64,000 nt of DNA, taken from Chitinophaga agrisoli. GTDB taxonomy: Bacteria; Bacteroidota; Bacteroidia; Chitinophagales; Chitinophagaceae. Positions 1-8,448 of this stretch are shown in pieces. Positions within the stretch are counted from its first letter, which is position 1; every line of letters begins with the position of its first letter. The notes under the pieces are model-generated. The model searched no databases and was not told the origin of the DNA. It saw only the letters and a program-made list of their open reading frames with translations. The stretch covers positions 234,421 to 298,420 of the forward strand of contig NZ_VUOC01000003.1 in assembly GCF_008386695.1 (NCBI RefSeq). The letters run 5' to 3'. The translations under genes were made by a program, and so were the position numbers.

Positions 1-23
1 TCTTTTCTTTTTATGCTTATTTT

Positions 24-1307
24 TTATTTAATCGCTATCAGGTAATAGGTCTTTTTGCCCTTCTGCACAAAGATATACTGATCACGCAGTAGCAATGATT
101 GATCCACTACAAAGTCCGGTGCGTCAACTTTGTTCTTATTGATGCTGATACCGCCGTTCTGCAACATTTTGCGCGCCTCGCCCTTGCTGGGGAATATATT
201 GGTATCCGACAGAAAACTGATAATGTCTTTGCCTGCTTCCAGATCTGCACGGGGCAGATCCACCCTGGGCACGCCGTCCATTATATCCAGTAATTGCTCT
301 TCTGTAAGGGATTGCAGGATGGCAGCGGTATCGTTACGAAAAAGCAGCTCGGATGCCTGCACTGCAAAATCATATTCCTTTTCACCGTGAATAAAGACGG
401 TTAATTCCTGTGCCAGTCTTTTCTGCAGCAGGCGTTTACCTGGGTCTTGCCGGTGCTCTTCAATAATAGCATCAACAGTAGGCTGGTCCAGGAATGAAAA
501 GATGCGGATGTAGCTTTCAGCATCTGCATCAGTGGTCCTTAACCAAAACTGGTAGAACTGGTAAGGCGAAGTCTTTTTCGCATCCAGCCATACGTTCCCC
601 TGCTCTGTTTTGCCAAACTTAGTACCGTCTGCTTTTTTGATCAGCGGGCAGGTAAAAGCAAAAGCCTCGCCGCCGGCTTTACGCCGTACCAGCTCCGTGC
701 CGGTTACGATATTGCCCCACTGGTCAGATCCGCCCATCTGCAGTTTACAGTTCTTAGCGGTGTACAAATGGTAGAAATCGTAGCCTTGTATCAGTTGGTA
801 TGTAAATTCTGTAAAGGAAATACCGTTATCACCTTCCAGGCGTTTTTGCACAGAGTCCTTGGCCATCATGTAGTTAACCGTGATATGTTTACCCACATCG
901 CGGATAAAGTCCAGGAAGGAAATATCCTTGAACCAGTCATAGTTATTCACCATTTCCGCCGCGTTAGCTTTGGAAGGATCAAAGTCCAGGAATCTTTCCA
1001 GCTGTGCCTTAATACATTGCTGGTTATACTGGAGGGTTTCCAGGTCCAGCATCTTTCTTTCTTCTGCTTTGAAGGACGGGTCGCCCACCATACCGGTAGC
1101 GCCGCCTACCAGCGCCAGGGGTTTATGACCGGCCTTTTGCAGGTGCACCAGCAGCAGTATGGGCACCAGGCTGCCAATGTGCAGGGAGTCTGCTGTGGGA
1201 TCAAAACCCACATAGGCGGTGGTCATCTCTTTTTGTAATTGCTCTTCCGTGCCAGGCTTTATATCCTGTAACATGCCGCGCCAGCGCAATTCTTCTATCA
1301 GGTTCAT
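24..1307 (-). CDS. tyrS: Tyrosyl-tRNA synthetase
   Basis: Cytoplasmic class I aminoacyl-tRNA synthetase that charges tRNA-Tyr with tyrosine. The 427-residue protein has the usual bacterial length. The HIGH-type signature reads HIGSL at residue 43, the KMSKS-type loop reads KFGKT near residue 230, and the C-terminal 80 residues carry the S4-like RNA-binding segment ([15 protein letters not shown]). The ATG at 1307 is supported by a Bacteroidota -7 box 21 bases upstream (1328-1335). It stands alone, divergent from the Hsp70 gene at 1477. Identification rests on signature motifs and full-length similarity to the family; little doubt. Confidence 0.97.
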   Translation of the reverse strand: MNLIEELRWRGMLQDIKPGTEEQLQKEMTTAYVGFDPTADSLHIGSLVPILLLVHLQKAGHKPLALVGGATGMVGDPSFKAEERKMLDLETLQYNQQCIKAQLERFLDFDPSKANAAEMVNNYDWFKDISFLDFIRDVGKHITVNYMMAKDSVQKRLEGDNGISFTEFTYQLIQGYDFYHLYTAKNCKLQMGGSDQWGNIVTGTELVRRKAGGEAFAFTCPLIKKADGTKFGKTEQGNVWLDAKKTSPYQFYQFWLRTTDADAESYIRIFSFLDQPTVDAIIEEHRQDPGKRLLQKRLAQELTVFIHGEKEYDFAVQASELLFRNDTAAILQSLTEEQLLDIMDGVPRVDLPRADLEAGKDIISFLSDTNIFPSKGEARKMLQNGGISINKNKVDAPDFVVDQSLLLRDQYIFVQKGKKTYYLIAIK

Positions 1308-1327
1308 CGGTATATTGAAAATTTGTG

Positions 1328-1335
1328 CAAACCTA
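1328..1335 (-). promoter_or_regulatory. tyrS promoter -7 element
   Basis: On the minus strand this reads TAGGTTTG, a perfect match to the Bacteroidota TAnnTTTG box, about 20 bases ahead of the tyrS ATG. I do not see a clear TTTG -33 box at the right distance, so the call rests on the -7 box and its position. Confidence 0.5.
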
Positions 1336-1476
1336 AGAAATAGTTGGCAGTTTGTGGTAGCCCGCAGGGTAGGGGCAGCCCGGGCCCTACTTGGCCTGTT
1401 GTTTGTGGTTCTATGCTGAAACCCAGTGGCGTACAGCTAGTTATTGACATTTAACGCCTTCAAAAAATCTGATATA

Positions 1477-3306
1477 ATGGCAAAAACCGGTATCCATTCA
1501 CAAAATTCTCAGCAGGAAGTAGTGGTAGGCATCGACCTGGGCACTTCCAACAGCCTCATAGCAGTGGTGCATCCTCTACTCCGGCAGCCTGTAACGCTGC
1601 GCGAGTATGACCGTAGCGCCGTAGTGCCATCTGTGGTATATTTTACAGAAGAGCATCACATCGTAGTAGGAGACCGGGCCAGGGCAAAACTAACCACCCA
1701 TCCCCGTCAAACGGTATACAGCACTAAACGCCTGATGGGCCGGTCCTATGAGGATATCAGAGAGCAAACCATGTTTTACTCCTACCGGATCTCGGCCGGT
1801 CAGGCAGAGAGTGTGGTGAAGATCGAGGTGAATGATACTTCCTACTCCCCGGTTGAACTATCCGCCTATATACTGCAGGCGCTCAAACGCCGGGCAGAGC
1901 TTATATTGAAGGTACCCGTCACCAAAGCGGTGATCACGGTCCCTGCCAGCTTTAACGATGCCCAGCGGCAGGCGACCCGGGACGCCGGCAAACTGGCGGG
2001 CCTGGATGTATTACGTATCATCAATGAGCCTACCGCCGCCGCCCTGGCTTTTGGACTGGGGATGGGGAAGGAGGAAAAAACAGTAGCGGTCTATGACCTG
2101 GGCGGCGGCGCTTTTGATATTTCCATCCTGAAGATCAGCAATGGGAATTTTGAGGTATTGGCTACCCAGGGTGATAGCAGCCTGGGCGGCGATGACCTGG
2201 ACCGGGTAATAGTAGACCACTGGGCATACCTCCACGAAATATCCCAGGAAGCACTGGGCAGCAATAAGGGCCTGGCGCAGGAGTTACGGCTAAAAGCAGA
2301 AGAGGCCAAGCAGGCCCTGTCGCAGACCAGTTATTTCCGTACCCGGATGAACAATTATGAACTGCAGCTAACCCGGGAGCAGCTGGATGAGCTGATACAA
2401 CCCCTGATAGAAAAGACACTGCAGCACTGCCGGTTAGCATTGCAGGACGCGCAACTGGCCGTGAAGGATCTGGCCGCTGTTATTATGGTAGGCGGCTCCA
2501 CCCGCATTCCCCTGATAAAGGATACGGTAAGCGCCTTTTTTGAACAACCGGTGAACGATTCCCTTAATCCGGACGAAGTAGTAGCCATAGGCGCCGCTAT
2601 ACAGGCGGATATGCTGGCCGGTAACAGCCCGGAGCTGACCCTGATGGATGTAACGCCTTTGTCACTGGGTATTGAGACCATGGGAGGCCTTATGGATGTA
2701 TTGATACCCCGCAATACCAGGATCCCCGCCAGCGCCACCCGCAGTTACACTACCCAGCAGGATGGGCAGGGCGAAATGAAAATAGCCGTGTACCAGGGCG
2801 AGCGGGAGCTGGTAAAGGATAACCGCAAACTGGCGGAGTTTGACCTGGCTGGCATCCCTAATATGGCGGCCGGCCTGCCCCAGATCCAGGTCTCTTTCCT
2901 GTTGGATGCAGATGGGATCCTGACCGTAGACGCCCGGGAAATGGGTAGCGGCGCTGCACAGCATATTACCGTACAACCGGCCCGCGGCCTTACAGGCGAC
3001 ACGGCCGGTAAAATGGTGTTAGCGGCCATTACCCATGCCCAGGAAGATATGGAGACCCGTAACCTGGTGGAGATTCAGACGGCAGCACAGCAGCTGCTGG
3101 ATGTAACAACTGCTTTCCTGGACCGTAATAGTGAGCTGCTTACAGAACAGGAAACAGACAATACCCGGCAGGCTATGGACGCCTTGCAGGAGGTGGCAGC
3201 CACCGCTGACCAGGAGGCTATCACGGAGAAAATAGAGCAACTTAACAAGATAACCCTGCCCTTTGCGGAAAGGCTCACGGAAAAGGCCCTGAGGAAGGCT
3301 CCGTGA
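1477..3306 (+). CDS. Hsp70-family chaperone (DnaK/HscA-like) with altered phosphate loop
   Basis: ATP-dependent Hsp70 chaperone of 609 residues, counted from the ATG at 1477; a TTG 33 bases further up is in frame but the ATG gives the normal N-terminus. Nucleotide-binding domain signatures are GIDLGTSNSLIAVV (residues 18-31), VITVPASFNDAQRQA (152-166) and the segment INEPTAAALAFG. The second phosphate loop reads DLGGGAFD at 207-214, where DnaK has DLGGGTFD; the changed residue (Ala212) corresponds to E. coli DnaK Thr199. The substrate-binding domain begins near MDVTPLSLGIETMGG, and the C-terminus has no long disordered tail. No dnaJ, grpE or isc genes are adjacent, so it is probably an accessory Hsp70 rather than the main DnaK. 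HscA is an alternative name I cannot exclude. Confidence 0.88.
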   Translation: MAKTGIHSQNSQQEVVVGIDLGTSNSLIAVVHPLLRQPVTLREYDRSAVVPSVVYFTEEHHIVVGDRARAKLTTHPRQTVYSTKRLMGRSYEDIREQTMFYSYRISAGQAESVVKIEVNDTSYSPVELSAYILQALKRRAELILKVPVTKAVITVPASFNDAQRQATRDAGKLAGLDVLRIINEPTAAALAFGLGMGKEEKTVAVYDLGGGAFDISILKISNGNFEVLATQGDSSLGGDDLDRVIVDHWAYLHEISQEALGSNKGLAQELRLKAEEAKQALSQTSYFRTRMNNYELQLTREQLDELIQPLIEKTLQHCRLALQDAQLAVKDLAAVIMVGGSTRIPLIKDTVSAFFEQPVNDSLNPDEVVAIGAAIQADMLAGNSPELTLMDVTPLSLGIETMGGLMDVLIPRNTRIPASATRSYTTQQDGQGEMKIAVYQGERELVKDNRKLAEFDLAGIPNMAAGLPQIQVSFLLDADGILTVDAREMGSGAAQHITVQPARGLTGDTAGKMVLAAITHAQEDMETRNLVEIQTAAQQLLDVTTAFLDRNSELLTEQETDNTRQAMDALQEVAATADQEAITEKIEQLNKITLPFAERLTEKALRKAP

Positions 3307-3418
3307 AACTACGTAGTTTTATAAACCCGCGCTACTACTGTAACCCCGCCTACCCGGATGTATTTACTTTGCATCTGTAATCAAACATTATTTGTTAAAA
3401 ATTCTTCAACCCCCAGTT

Positions 3419-4825
3419 ATGCAAGACAGATTGTATGCGGGCCAGAGCCTGCCCGTAAATGGATCGTTAACCTCCGCAAATGGACAACATACCCTGATCT
3501 TACAGGGAGACGGAAACCTGGTCTTATACCGTGTAAAGGATCATGTGGCCCGGTGGGCAACCGCAACAGACGGACAACAAGTGGACATTGCAGAGATGCA
3601 GGGCGATGGTAATTTTGTGATGTACGGCCCTGGTCACAGTTATGTATGGGACAGCGCTACTGATCAGCGTCCTGGCGCTTTCCTGGTACTGCAGGATGAT
3701 GGTAACCTGGTAATATACGATGGTAACGGCGCGCCCCTCTGGTCTTCTGATACGTGGATCGCCAGCGCCAGTGTAGATGGGTTCTTACCCAGCCGCAACG
3801 CATTCCATTTCTCTAACAGCGGTATCCCTTCCTGCCCGCTCTTTACCATACAGCCGCCTATTCCTTACGGCAACATCAGCATTCCCATTGGCAATGCCTC
3901 CAACGGTCTTTGCGGCGGAATGGTGTTTGCCACCCGCGATATGTTCGAGGCCGGCCTGCAGCCGCCTGCTACCAGCTCCAACAGTGTGCTGTGCAATGGC
4001 GGTCCCATGTTCAGCTTCCTGGTAAACCGGCTCATAGACAGTTTTAACTTGCCCGGCGGTATTGCCAACTATATGTGGCTCATGGATCCCGCCCTGCCGG
4101 ATCATGAGACGGTAGCCAGCAAGATAGGTTTTGCCCCGCATGGCAGAACCTGGAAAATGGTGCATGAGGAGTGGCCGCGGATCAAGCAGGATATTGATAA
4201 CAACCAGTTATGCCCCCTGGCCCTGGTGCAGGTGAAAACGCTGGACCCTACCCAATTGGGTAAGAATCACGTGGTATTGGTATATGGTTATGAAGTGGAC
4301 GGTACCGATCTTACCCTGAAGGTCTATGATCCTAATTTCCCTAACGAGGATAATGTAGTGATACAGCTGTCCATTGCAGATCCTACCCGGACTATTACTG
4401 TTAGCCGTTCACACGGCAGTCATCCTATATTCTGTTTCTTTCGCCTGGGATATGGCTTTGAGTCGCCGGACTTTGTATTTGAAGATGGTAGTGTAGTACG
4501 CGAGCAATCAGCCCCGGATGTGAATGTGATCTTTGGCAACCGTAAATTCTGGATTCCATCCCCCGCCATTCTGGAAACCTTTTACGGAGGCTGGAGCAAT
4601 GTGAGGGTATTGCCCGATGGTAAGCTAAGCAGCCTGGATCCGCTACCGGTAGAGGGCACCGTATTGCAGGAGCATAACCGCCCCGAAGTGTACGTAATAT
4701 CAGCAAAAAGGAAATGCCATGTTACAAGTCCGGATGTTTTAGCGCGATATGGTGGATGGGCTATGGTTAGGAAAGTGCCTGATGGAAGTTTGAATACCAT
4801 CCCCACCGGCAGTCCTGTGTATTAA
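3419..4825 (+). CDS. Bulb-type lectin / papain-like domain fusion protein
   Basis: A 468-residue protein counted from the ATG at 3419 (an upstream TTG at 3392 is in frame). Residues 1-110 form a bulb-type (monocot mannose-binding) lectin domain with three Q-x-D-x-N-x-V-x-Y sites at 29-37, 61-69 and 92-100. The middle part looks like a cysteine-peptidase fold: GLCGGM with Cys165, KNHVVLVYGYEVDG with His284, and VYDPNFPNEDN with Asp304/Asn306, in papain order. The C-terminal 110 residues hold two related repeats, each with a YGGW..VR..PDG core. There is no signal peptide or membrane helix. It is a single-gene unit between the Hsp70 gene and the convergent rml operon. The lectin part is seen directly; protease activity is my inference from the spacing of Cys, His and Asp. 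Confidence 0.72.
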   Translation: MQDRLYAGQSLPVNGSLTSANGQHTLILQGDGNLVLYRVKDHVARWATATDGQQVDIAEMQGDGNFVMYGPGHSYVWDSATDQRPGAFLVLQDDGNLVIYDGNGAPLWSSDTWIASASVDGFLPSRNAFHFSNSGIPSCPLFTIQPPIPYGNISIPIGNASNGLCGGMVFATRDMFEAGLQPPATSSNSVLCNGGPMFSFLVNRLIDSFNLPGGIANYMWLMDPALPDHETVASKIGFAPHGRTWKMVHEEWPRIKQDIDNNQLCPLALVQVKTLDPTQLGKNHVVLVYGYEVDGTDLTLKVYDPNFPNEDNVVIQLSIADPTRTITVSRSHGSHPIFCFFRLGYGFESPDFVFEDGSVVREQSAPDVNVIFGNRKFWIPSPAILETFYGGWSNVRVLPDGKLSSLDPLPVEGTVLQEHNRPEVYVISAKRKCHVTSPDVLARYGGWAMVRKVPDGSLNTIPTGSPVY

Positions 4826-4841
4826 GCAGGTATAACCCCAG

Positions 4842-4882
4842 AAACAGCCATAGCCGTCTCCAGAGAGGCGGCTATGCTGTTT
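4842..4882. terminator. Hairpin between convergent genes, probable bidirectional terminator
   Basis: Arms at 4842-4860 and 4865-4882 pair over about 18 bases, with one bulged C and one G-U pair, around a CAGA loop. It lies between the lectin gene stop (4825) and the rmlD stop (4901). The outer ends are AAACAG and CTGTTT, so the T tract is short in either direction, but stem strength and position fit a shared terminator. Confidence 0.6.
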
Positions 4883-4900
4883 AATATCGTCTGTATATGC

Positions 4901-5767
4901 TTACAGGTGTTGCAGACACTCGCGCAGGCTATCCTTCCAATGGGGGATCTCAATACCAAAGGTGGTTTTGATCTTTTGTTTGTTGAATACACTGTAGGCC
5001 GGGCGTTGAGCCGGTGTAGGGTATTGATCACTGGTGATAGGCTGCACCTGACAGGCCGCCGCGGTTAATTCTTTTATTGTTACTGCAAAGTCATACCAGC
5101 TGGTAACGCCCTCGTTACTGTAGTGGTATACACCGCCTAAATTAGTTTCCGGGTTCAACTGCCGGTACTGTAGTATCTGCAGAATGGCTTTTGCCAGATC
5201 TACCGCATACGTAGGCGTGCCTGCCTGGTCAAATACTACGTTCAGGCTGGGGCGCTCCTGCATCAGTTCCTTCATGCGTTTTACAAAGTTCACCCCAAAC
5301 TGGGAGTATAACCAGGAGGTACGGATCACAATGGTAGCAGGATCATTGCCCAGCGCAGCAGCTTCGCCACGCAGTTTTGAAGCGCCGTATATGCTCTGCG
5401 GGTTGGGTTCATCCTCTTCCGTATAAGGGCGGTAATATTTACCGTCAAATACGTAATCTGTAGAGATATGGATCAACTGTGCGCCGTGCTCCTGGCAGGC
5501 GGCAGAGAGATTCAGCGCTCCTTCAAAATTGAGCTGGAAGGCTTTTTCCTCGTCCGTTTCTGCTTTATCTACTGCGGTATAGGCTGCGCAGTTAACGCAG
5601 GCATGTATGGACTGCGCCGTAAAGAACGCAGTTACCGCTTCCGCACTGGTAATATCCAGTTCCTGGAAATCAGTATAAATGAAGTTAAGCTCCGGATATT
5701 GACCCGCTATTAACTGGATGGCTTGCCCCAGTTGGCCATTTGCGCCGGTGACCAGAATGTTTTGCAT
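4901..5767 (-). CDS. rmlD: dTDP-4-dehydrorhamnose reductase
   Basis: Last step of dTDP-L-rhamnose synthesis: NAD(P)H-dependent reduction of dTDP-4-keto-L-rhamnose. It has the Rossmann start ILVTGANGQLGQ, the SDR active-site pair YGASK, and the family's full length (288 residues from the ATG at 5767). A GTG at 5773 overlaps the rmlC stop and is the other possible start. It is the promoter-distal gene of the six-gene sugar-nucleotide operon. L-rhamnose made here would feed O-antigen or other surface glycans. The partner rmlA (thymidylyltransferase) is not in this window. Confidence 0.93.
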   Translation of the reverse strand: MQNILVTGANGQLGQAIQLIAGQYPELNFIYTDFQELDITSAEAVTAFFTAQSIHACVNCAAYTAVDKAETDEEKAFQLNFEGALNLSAACQEHGAQLIHISTDYVFDGKYYRPYTEEDEPNPQSIYGASKLRGEAAALGNDPATIVIRTSWLYSQFGVNFVKRMKELMQERPSLNVVFDQAGTPTYAVDLAKAILQILQYRQLNPETNLGGVYHYSNEGVTSWYDFAVTIKELTAAACQVQPITSDQYPTPAQRPAYSVFNKQKIKTTFGIEIPHWKDSLRECLQHL

Positions 5768-5772
5768 GTGCA

Positions 5773-6333
5773 CTATGAGTTATAAACAAAATTATGTGTA
5801 CAGTCAGCCAGGACAGGCAGTACCTGGTCTTTATCAGAAACAACGGCATCCTTCAGGTCAATGCCCCAGTCAATATTCAATGCAGGGTCATTGTAAATGA
5901 TGCCGCCTTCGCTGGCTTTATGGTAGAAGTTATCGCATTTGTACATTACCTCCGCCGTTTCGCTCAGCACTGCATAGCCATGGGCAAAACCTTTGGGTAC
6001 CAGTAATTGCAGTTTATTCTCAGCGGATAACTCTATCGTGAATACTTTCCCATAAGTGGGGGAACCTTTACGCATATCCACTGCAACATCCATAATACGG
6101 CCTTCCAGCGCCCTTACCAGCTTGGTCTGGGCATAAGGCTCCTGCTGAAAATGCAGACCGCGTAATACGCCGTAAACGGAGCGGGCCTGGTTATCCTGTA
6201 CAAAAGGAAAGCGCAGGCCTTCCTGTTCAAAAGTGCCGGCGTTATAGCTCTCAAAAAAATATCCTCTGTTATCCGCAAAAACCCTGGGCTCGTATACTAA
6301 TAAGTCTGGTATTCCTGTTTCCGTAAAAGGCAT
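5773..6333 (-). CDS. rmlC: dTDP-4-dehydrorhamnose 3,5-epimerase
   Basis: Cupin-fold epimerase converting dTDP-4-keto-6-deoxyglucose to dTDP-4-keto-L-rhamnose. The 186-residue length is normal. The catalytic-histidine region GVLRGLHFQ and the strand LEGRIMDVAVDMRKGSPTYG are both present, as is GFAHGYAVLS. It starts 18 bases after the rmlB stop, and its stop codon touches the rmlD start, so the three rml genes are tightly coupled. Confidence 0.95.
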   Translation of the reverse strand: MPFTETGIPDLLVYEPRVFADNRGYFFESYNAGTFEQEGLRFPFVQDNQARSVYGVLRGLHFQQEPYAQTKLVRALEGRIMDVAVDMRKGSPTYGKVFTIELSAENKLQLLVPKGFAHGYAVLSETAEVMYKCDNFYHKASEGGIIYNDPALNIDWGIDLKDAVVSDKDQVLPVLADCTHNFVYNS

Positions 6334-6351
6334 GAAAGATGATGTTTATTA

Positions 6352-7404
6352 TTATCGCTTTTGGTACTGGTCTTCATAATACTGTTGATACGCGCCGGTA
6401 GTAACGTGCTGCAGCCAGGTTTCATTGGCCAGGTACCAGTCCACTGTTTTCTCCAGGCCTTCCTCAAACTGGAGGGAAGGTTGCCATCCCAGTTCTTTAT
6501 TCAGCTTAGTTGCGTCTATAGCATACCGCAGGTCATGGCCGGCCCTGTCTTTCACAAATGTGATAAGCTGGGCAGAGGTACCGGGCGGACGTCCCAGTTT
6601 TTTATCCATGATCATACACAGCAGGTTGATCAGGTCTATATTCTTCCATTCATTAAAACCGCCAATGTTATAAGTTTCTCCTACACGGCCCTTATGGAAA
6701 ATGGTATCTATTGCCCGGGCATGATCATCTACCCACAACCAGTCACGTACATTCTCCCCTTTGCCATATACCGGCACGGGTTTATTGTGCTGTATGTTCA
6801 GGATGGCCAACGGGATCAGCTTTTCCGGAAAATGATTTGAACCATAGTTATTAGAGCAATTGCTGATGATAACCGGCAGGTGGTAGGTGTGGTGGTAAGC
6901 CATTACAAAATGGTCAGAGCTGGCTTTGGATGCGCTGTAGGGGGAGCGGGGATCGTAGCTGGTTTCTTCCGTAAAGAAACCTTCTTCTCCTAAAGTCCCA
7001 TATACCTCGTCTGTAGATACATGATAGAACAGTTTGCCCTCTTTGTTATCCTGCCAGCATTTACGGGCAGCATTCAACAGTACGGCAGTACCCAGCACAT
7101 TGGTCTTAATGAAGGCCAGCGGGTCCATGATGGAACGGTCCACATGGCTTTCAGCAGCCAGGTGTATCACACCGTCAAACTGATGGGTAGTAAACAGTTT
7201 GTTGATAAAGGTTTCGTCAGTAATATCGCCTTTTTCAAATACATAGTTAGGCTTATCCTTTACATCCTCCAGGTTCTCGAGATTGCCTGCATAGGTAAGC
7301 GCATCCAGGTTTACAATCTTATATTCCGGGTATTTGTTTACAAATAACCGTACTACATGTGAACCAATGAAACCTGCACCGCCAGTAATCAATAAAGTAC
7401 GCAT
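6352..7404 (-). CDS. rmlB: dTDP-glucose 4,6-dehydratase
   Basis: NAD-dependent extended SDR that makes dTDP-4-keto-6-deoxyglucose. The protein has ITGGAGFIGSHVV at the N-terminus, the STDEVYG strand and the catalytic YSASK. I take the ATG at 7404 (350 residues, MRTLLITGG); a TTG at 7413 is in frame but unlikely. It follows the UDP-xylose synthase gene by 45 bases, and that gap holds an AT-rich hairpin (7420-7451), so the rml part may be expressed at a different level from the genes upstream. Confidence 0.95.
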   Translation of the reverse strand: MRTLLITGGAGFIGSHVVRLFVNKYPEYKIVNLDALTYAGNLENLEDVKDKPNYVFEKGDITDETFINKLFTTHQFDGVIHLAAESHVDRSIMDPLAFIKTNVLGTAVLLNAARKCWQDNKEGKLFYHVSTDEVYGTLGEEGFFTEETSYDPRSPYSASKASSDHFVMAYHHTYHLPVIISNCSNNYGSNHFPEKLIPLAILNIQHNKPVPVYGKGENVRDWLWVDDHARAIDTIFHKGRVGETYNIGGFNEWKNIDLINLLCMIMDKKLGRPPGTSAQLITFVKDRAGHDLRYAIDATKLNKELGWQPSLQFEEGLEKTVDWYLANETWLQHVTTGAYQQYYEDQYQKR

Positions 7405-7419
7405 AAGAGTCAATTTGTT

Positions 7420-7451
7420 AATTACTAATTACCAATTGCTAATTAGTAATT
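7420..7451. repeat. Intercistronic AT-rich hairpin
   Basis: A perfect 12-base inverted repeat, AATTACTAATTA at 7420-7431 and TAATTAGTAATT at 7440-7451, with an 8-base loop. It sits between the UDP-xylose synthase stop and rmlB and overlaps the first two bases of that stop codon. There is no T tract, so it is more likely an RNA-stability or processing element, or a small dispersed repeat, than a strong terminator. Confidence 0.6.
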
Positions 7452-8394
7452 ATTTATTGAGAGCTTCTTTGAAATATTCGTAAGTGATCTTCAAACCATC
7501 TTTCCGGTTCACCTTGGGCTCCCAGCCTAATAACTGGCGCGCCTTGGTAATATCGGGTTTGCGTTGCTTGGGATCATCCTTCGGCAGCGGCATATACACG
7601 ATCTCCTGGCGGGCGCCGGTAAGCGCTAATATCTCTTCTGCAAACTGTTTCAGGGTGATCTCCTCGGGGTTGCCAATATTTACCGGCATGTGGTAATCAC
7701 TGAGCAGCAGGCGGTAAATGCCATCCACCAGGTCATCCACATAACAGAAAGAGCGGGTTTGGGAACCATCTCCAAACAGGGTCAGGTCCTGGCCGGTAAG
7801 CGCCTGGCTCATAAATGCCGGCAGGGCACGGCCATCATCCAGCCGCATACGCGGGCCATAGGTATTAAAGATGCGCACGATCCTGGTCTCTACGCCATGG
7901 AAATTATGGTAAGCCATGGTAATGGACTCCATGAAACGTTTGGCTTCGTCATATACGCCGCGTGGCCCTACAGGGTTTACGTTACCCCAGTACTCTTCCG
8001 GTTGCGGGTGCACATTGGGATCGCCATATACTTCGGAAGTAGAGGCCACCAGTATGCGGGCTTTCTTTTCCTTAGCCAGGCCCAACAGGTTGTGGGTGCC
8101 CAGGGAGCCTACCTTCAGCGTTTGTATGGGCTTTTTCAGATAGTCGATAGGGCTGGCCGGAGAAGCAAAATGCAGGATGTAATCCAGTTGGCCGGGTACA
8201 TGCACAAACTTGGTCACATCATGATGGTAATATTCAAATTCCGGTAAGGGGAAAAGGTGCTCGATATTTTTGATATTGCCGGTCAGCAGGTTATCCATGC
8301 CTATAACATGATATCCTTCCTTAATGAACCGGTCGCAAAGATGCGAGCCCAGGAAACCGGCTGCGCCGGTTATTAAAACTCTTTTTTTACTCAT
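7450..8394 (-). CDS. UDP-glucuronate decarboxylase (UDP-xylose synthase)
   Basis: Extended SDR that decarboxylates UDP-glucuronate to UDP-xylose. The 314-residue protein starts with [18 protein letters not shown] and has STSEVYGDP, the active-site YDEAK, and the [11 protein letters not shown]-type strand ([13 protein letters not shown]) typical of the UXS group. It follows the UDP-glucose dehydrogenase gene directly, so the two would give UDP-glucose, then UDP-glucuronate, then UDP-xylose. A closely related UDP-glucuronate 4-epimerase is possible but the [10 protein letters not shown] region favours the decarboxylase. Confidence 0.88.
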   Translation of the reverse strand: MSKKRVLITGAAGFLGSHLCDRFIKEGYHVIGMDNLLTGNIKNIEHLFPLPEFEYYHHDVTKFVHVPGQLDYILHFASPASPIDYLKKPIQTLKVGSLGTHNLLGLAKEKKARILVASTSEVYGDPNVHPQPEEYWGNVNPVGPRGVYDEAKRFMESITMAYHNFHGVETRIVRIFNTYGPRMRLDDGRALPAFMSQALTGQDLTLFGDGSQTRSFCYVDDLVDGIYRLLLSDYHMPVNIGNPEEITLKQFAEEILALTGARQEIVYMPLPKDDPKQRKPDITKARQLLGWEPKVNRKDGLKITYEYFKEALNK

Positions 8395-8448
8395 AGTACA
8401 ATTTTAGATGTGGATGATAATGATGCGGCACGATTTGCAAACCCGTCA

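Noticed and set aside
3306-3319. Perfect 14-base palindrome AAACTACGTAGTTT just after the Hsp70 stop
   Set aside because: It can form only a five-base stem with a four-base loop and lacks a proper T run; too weak to call a terminator.
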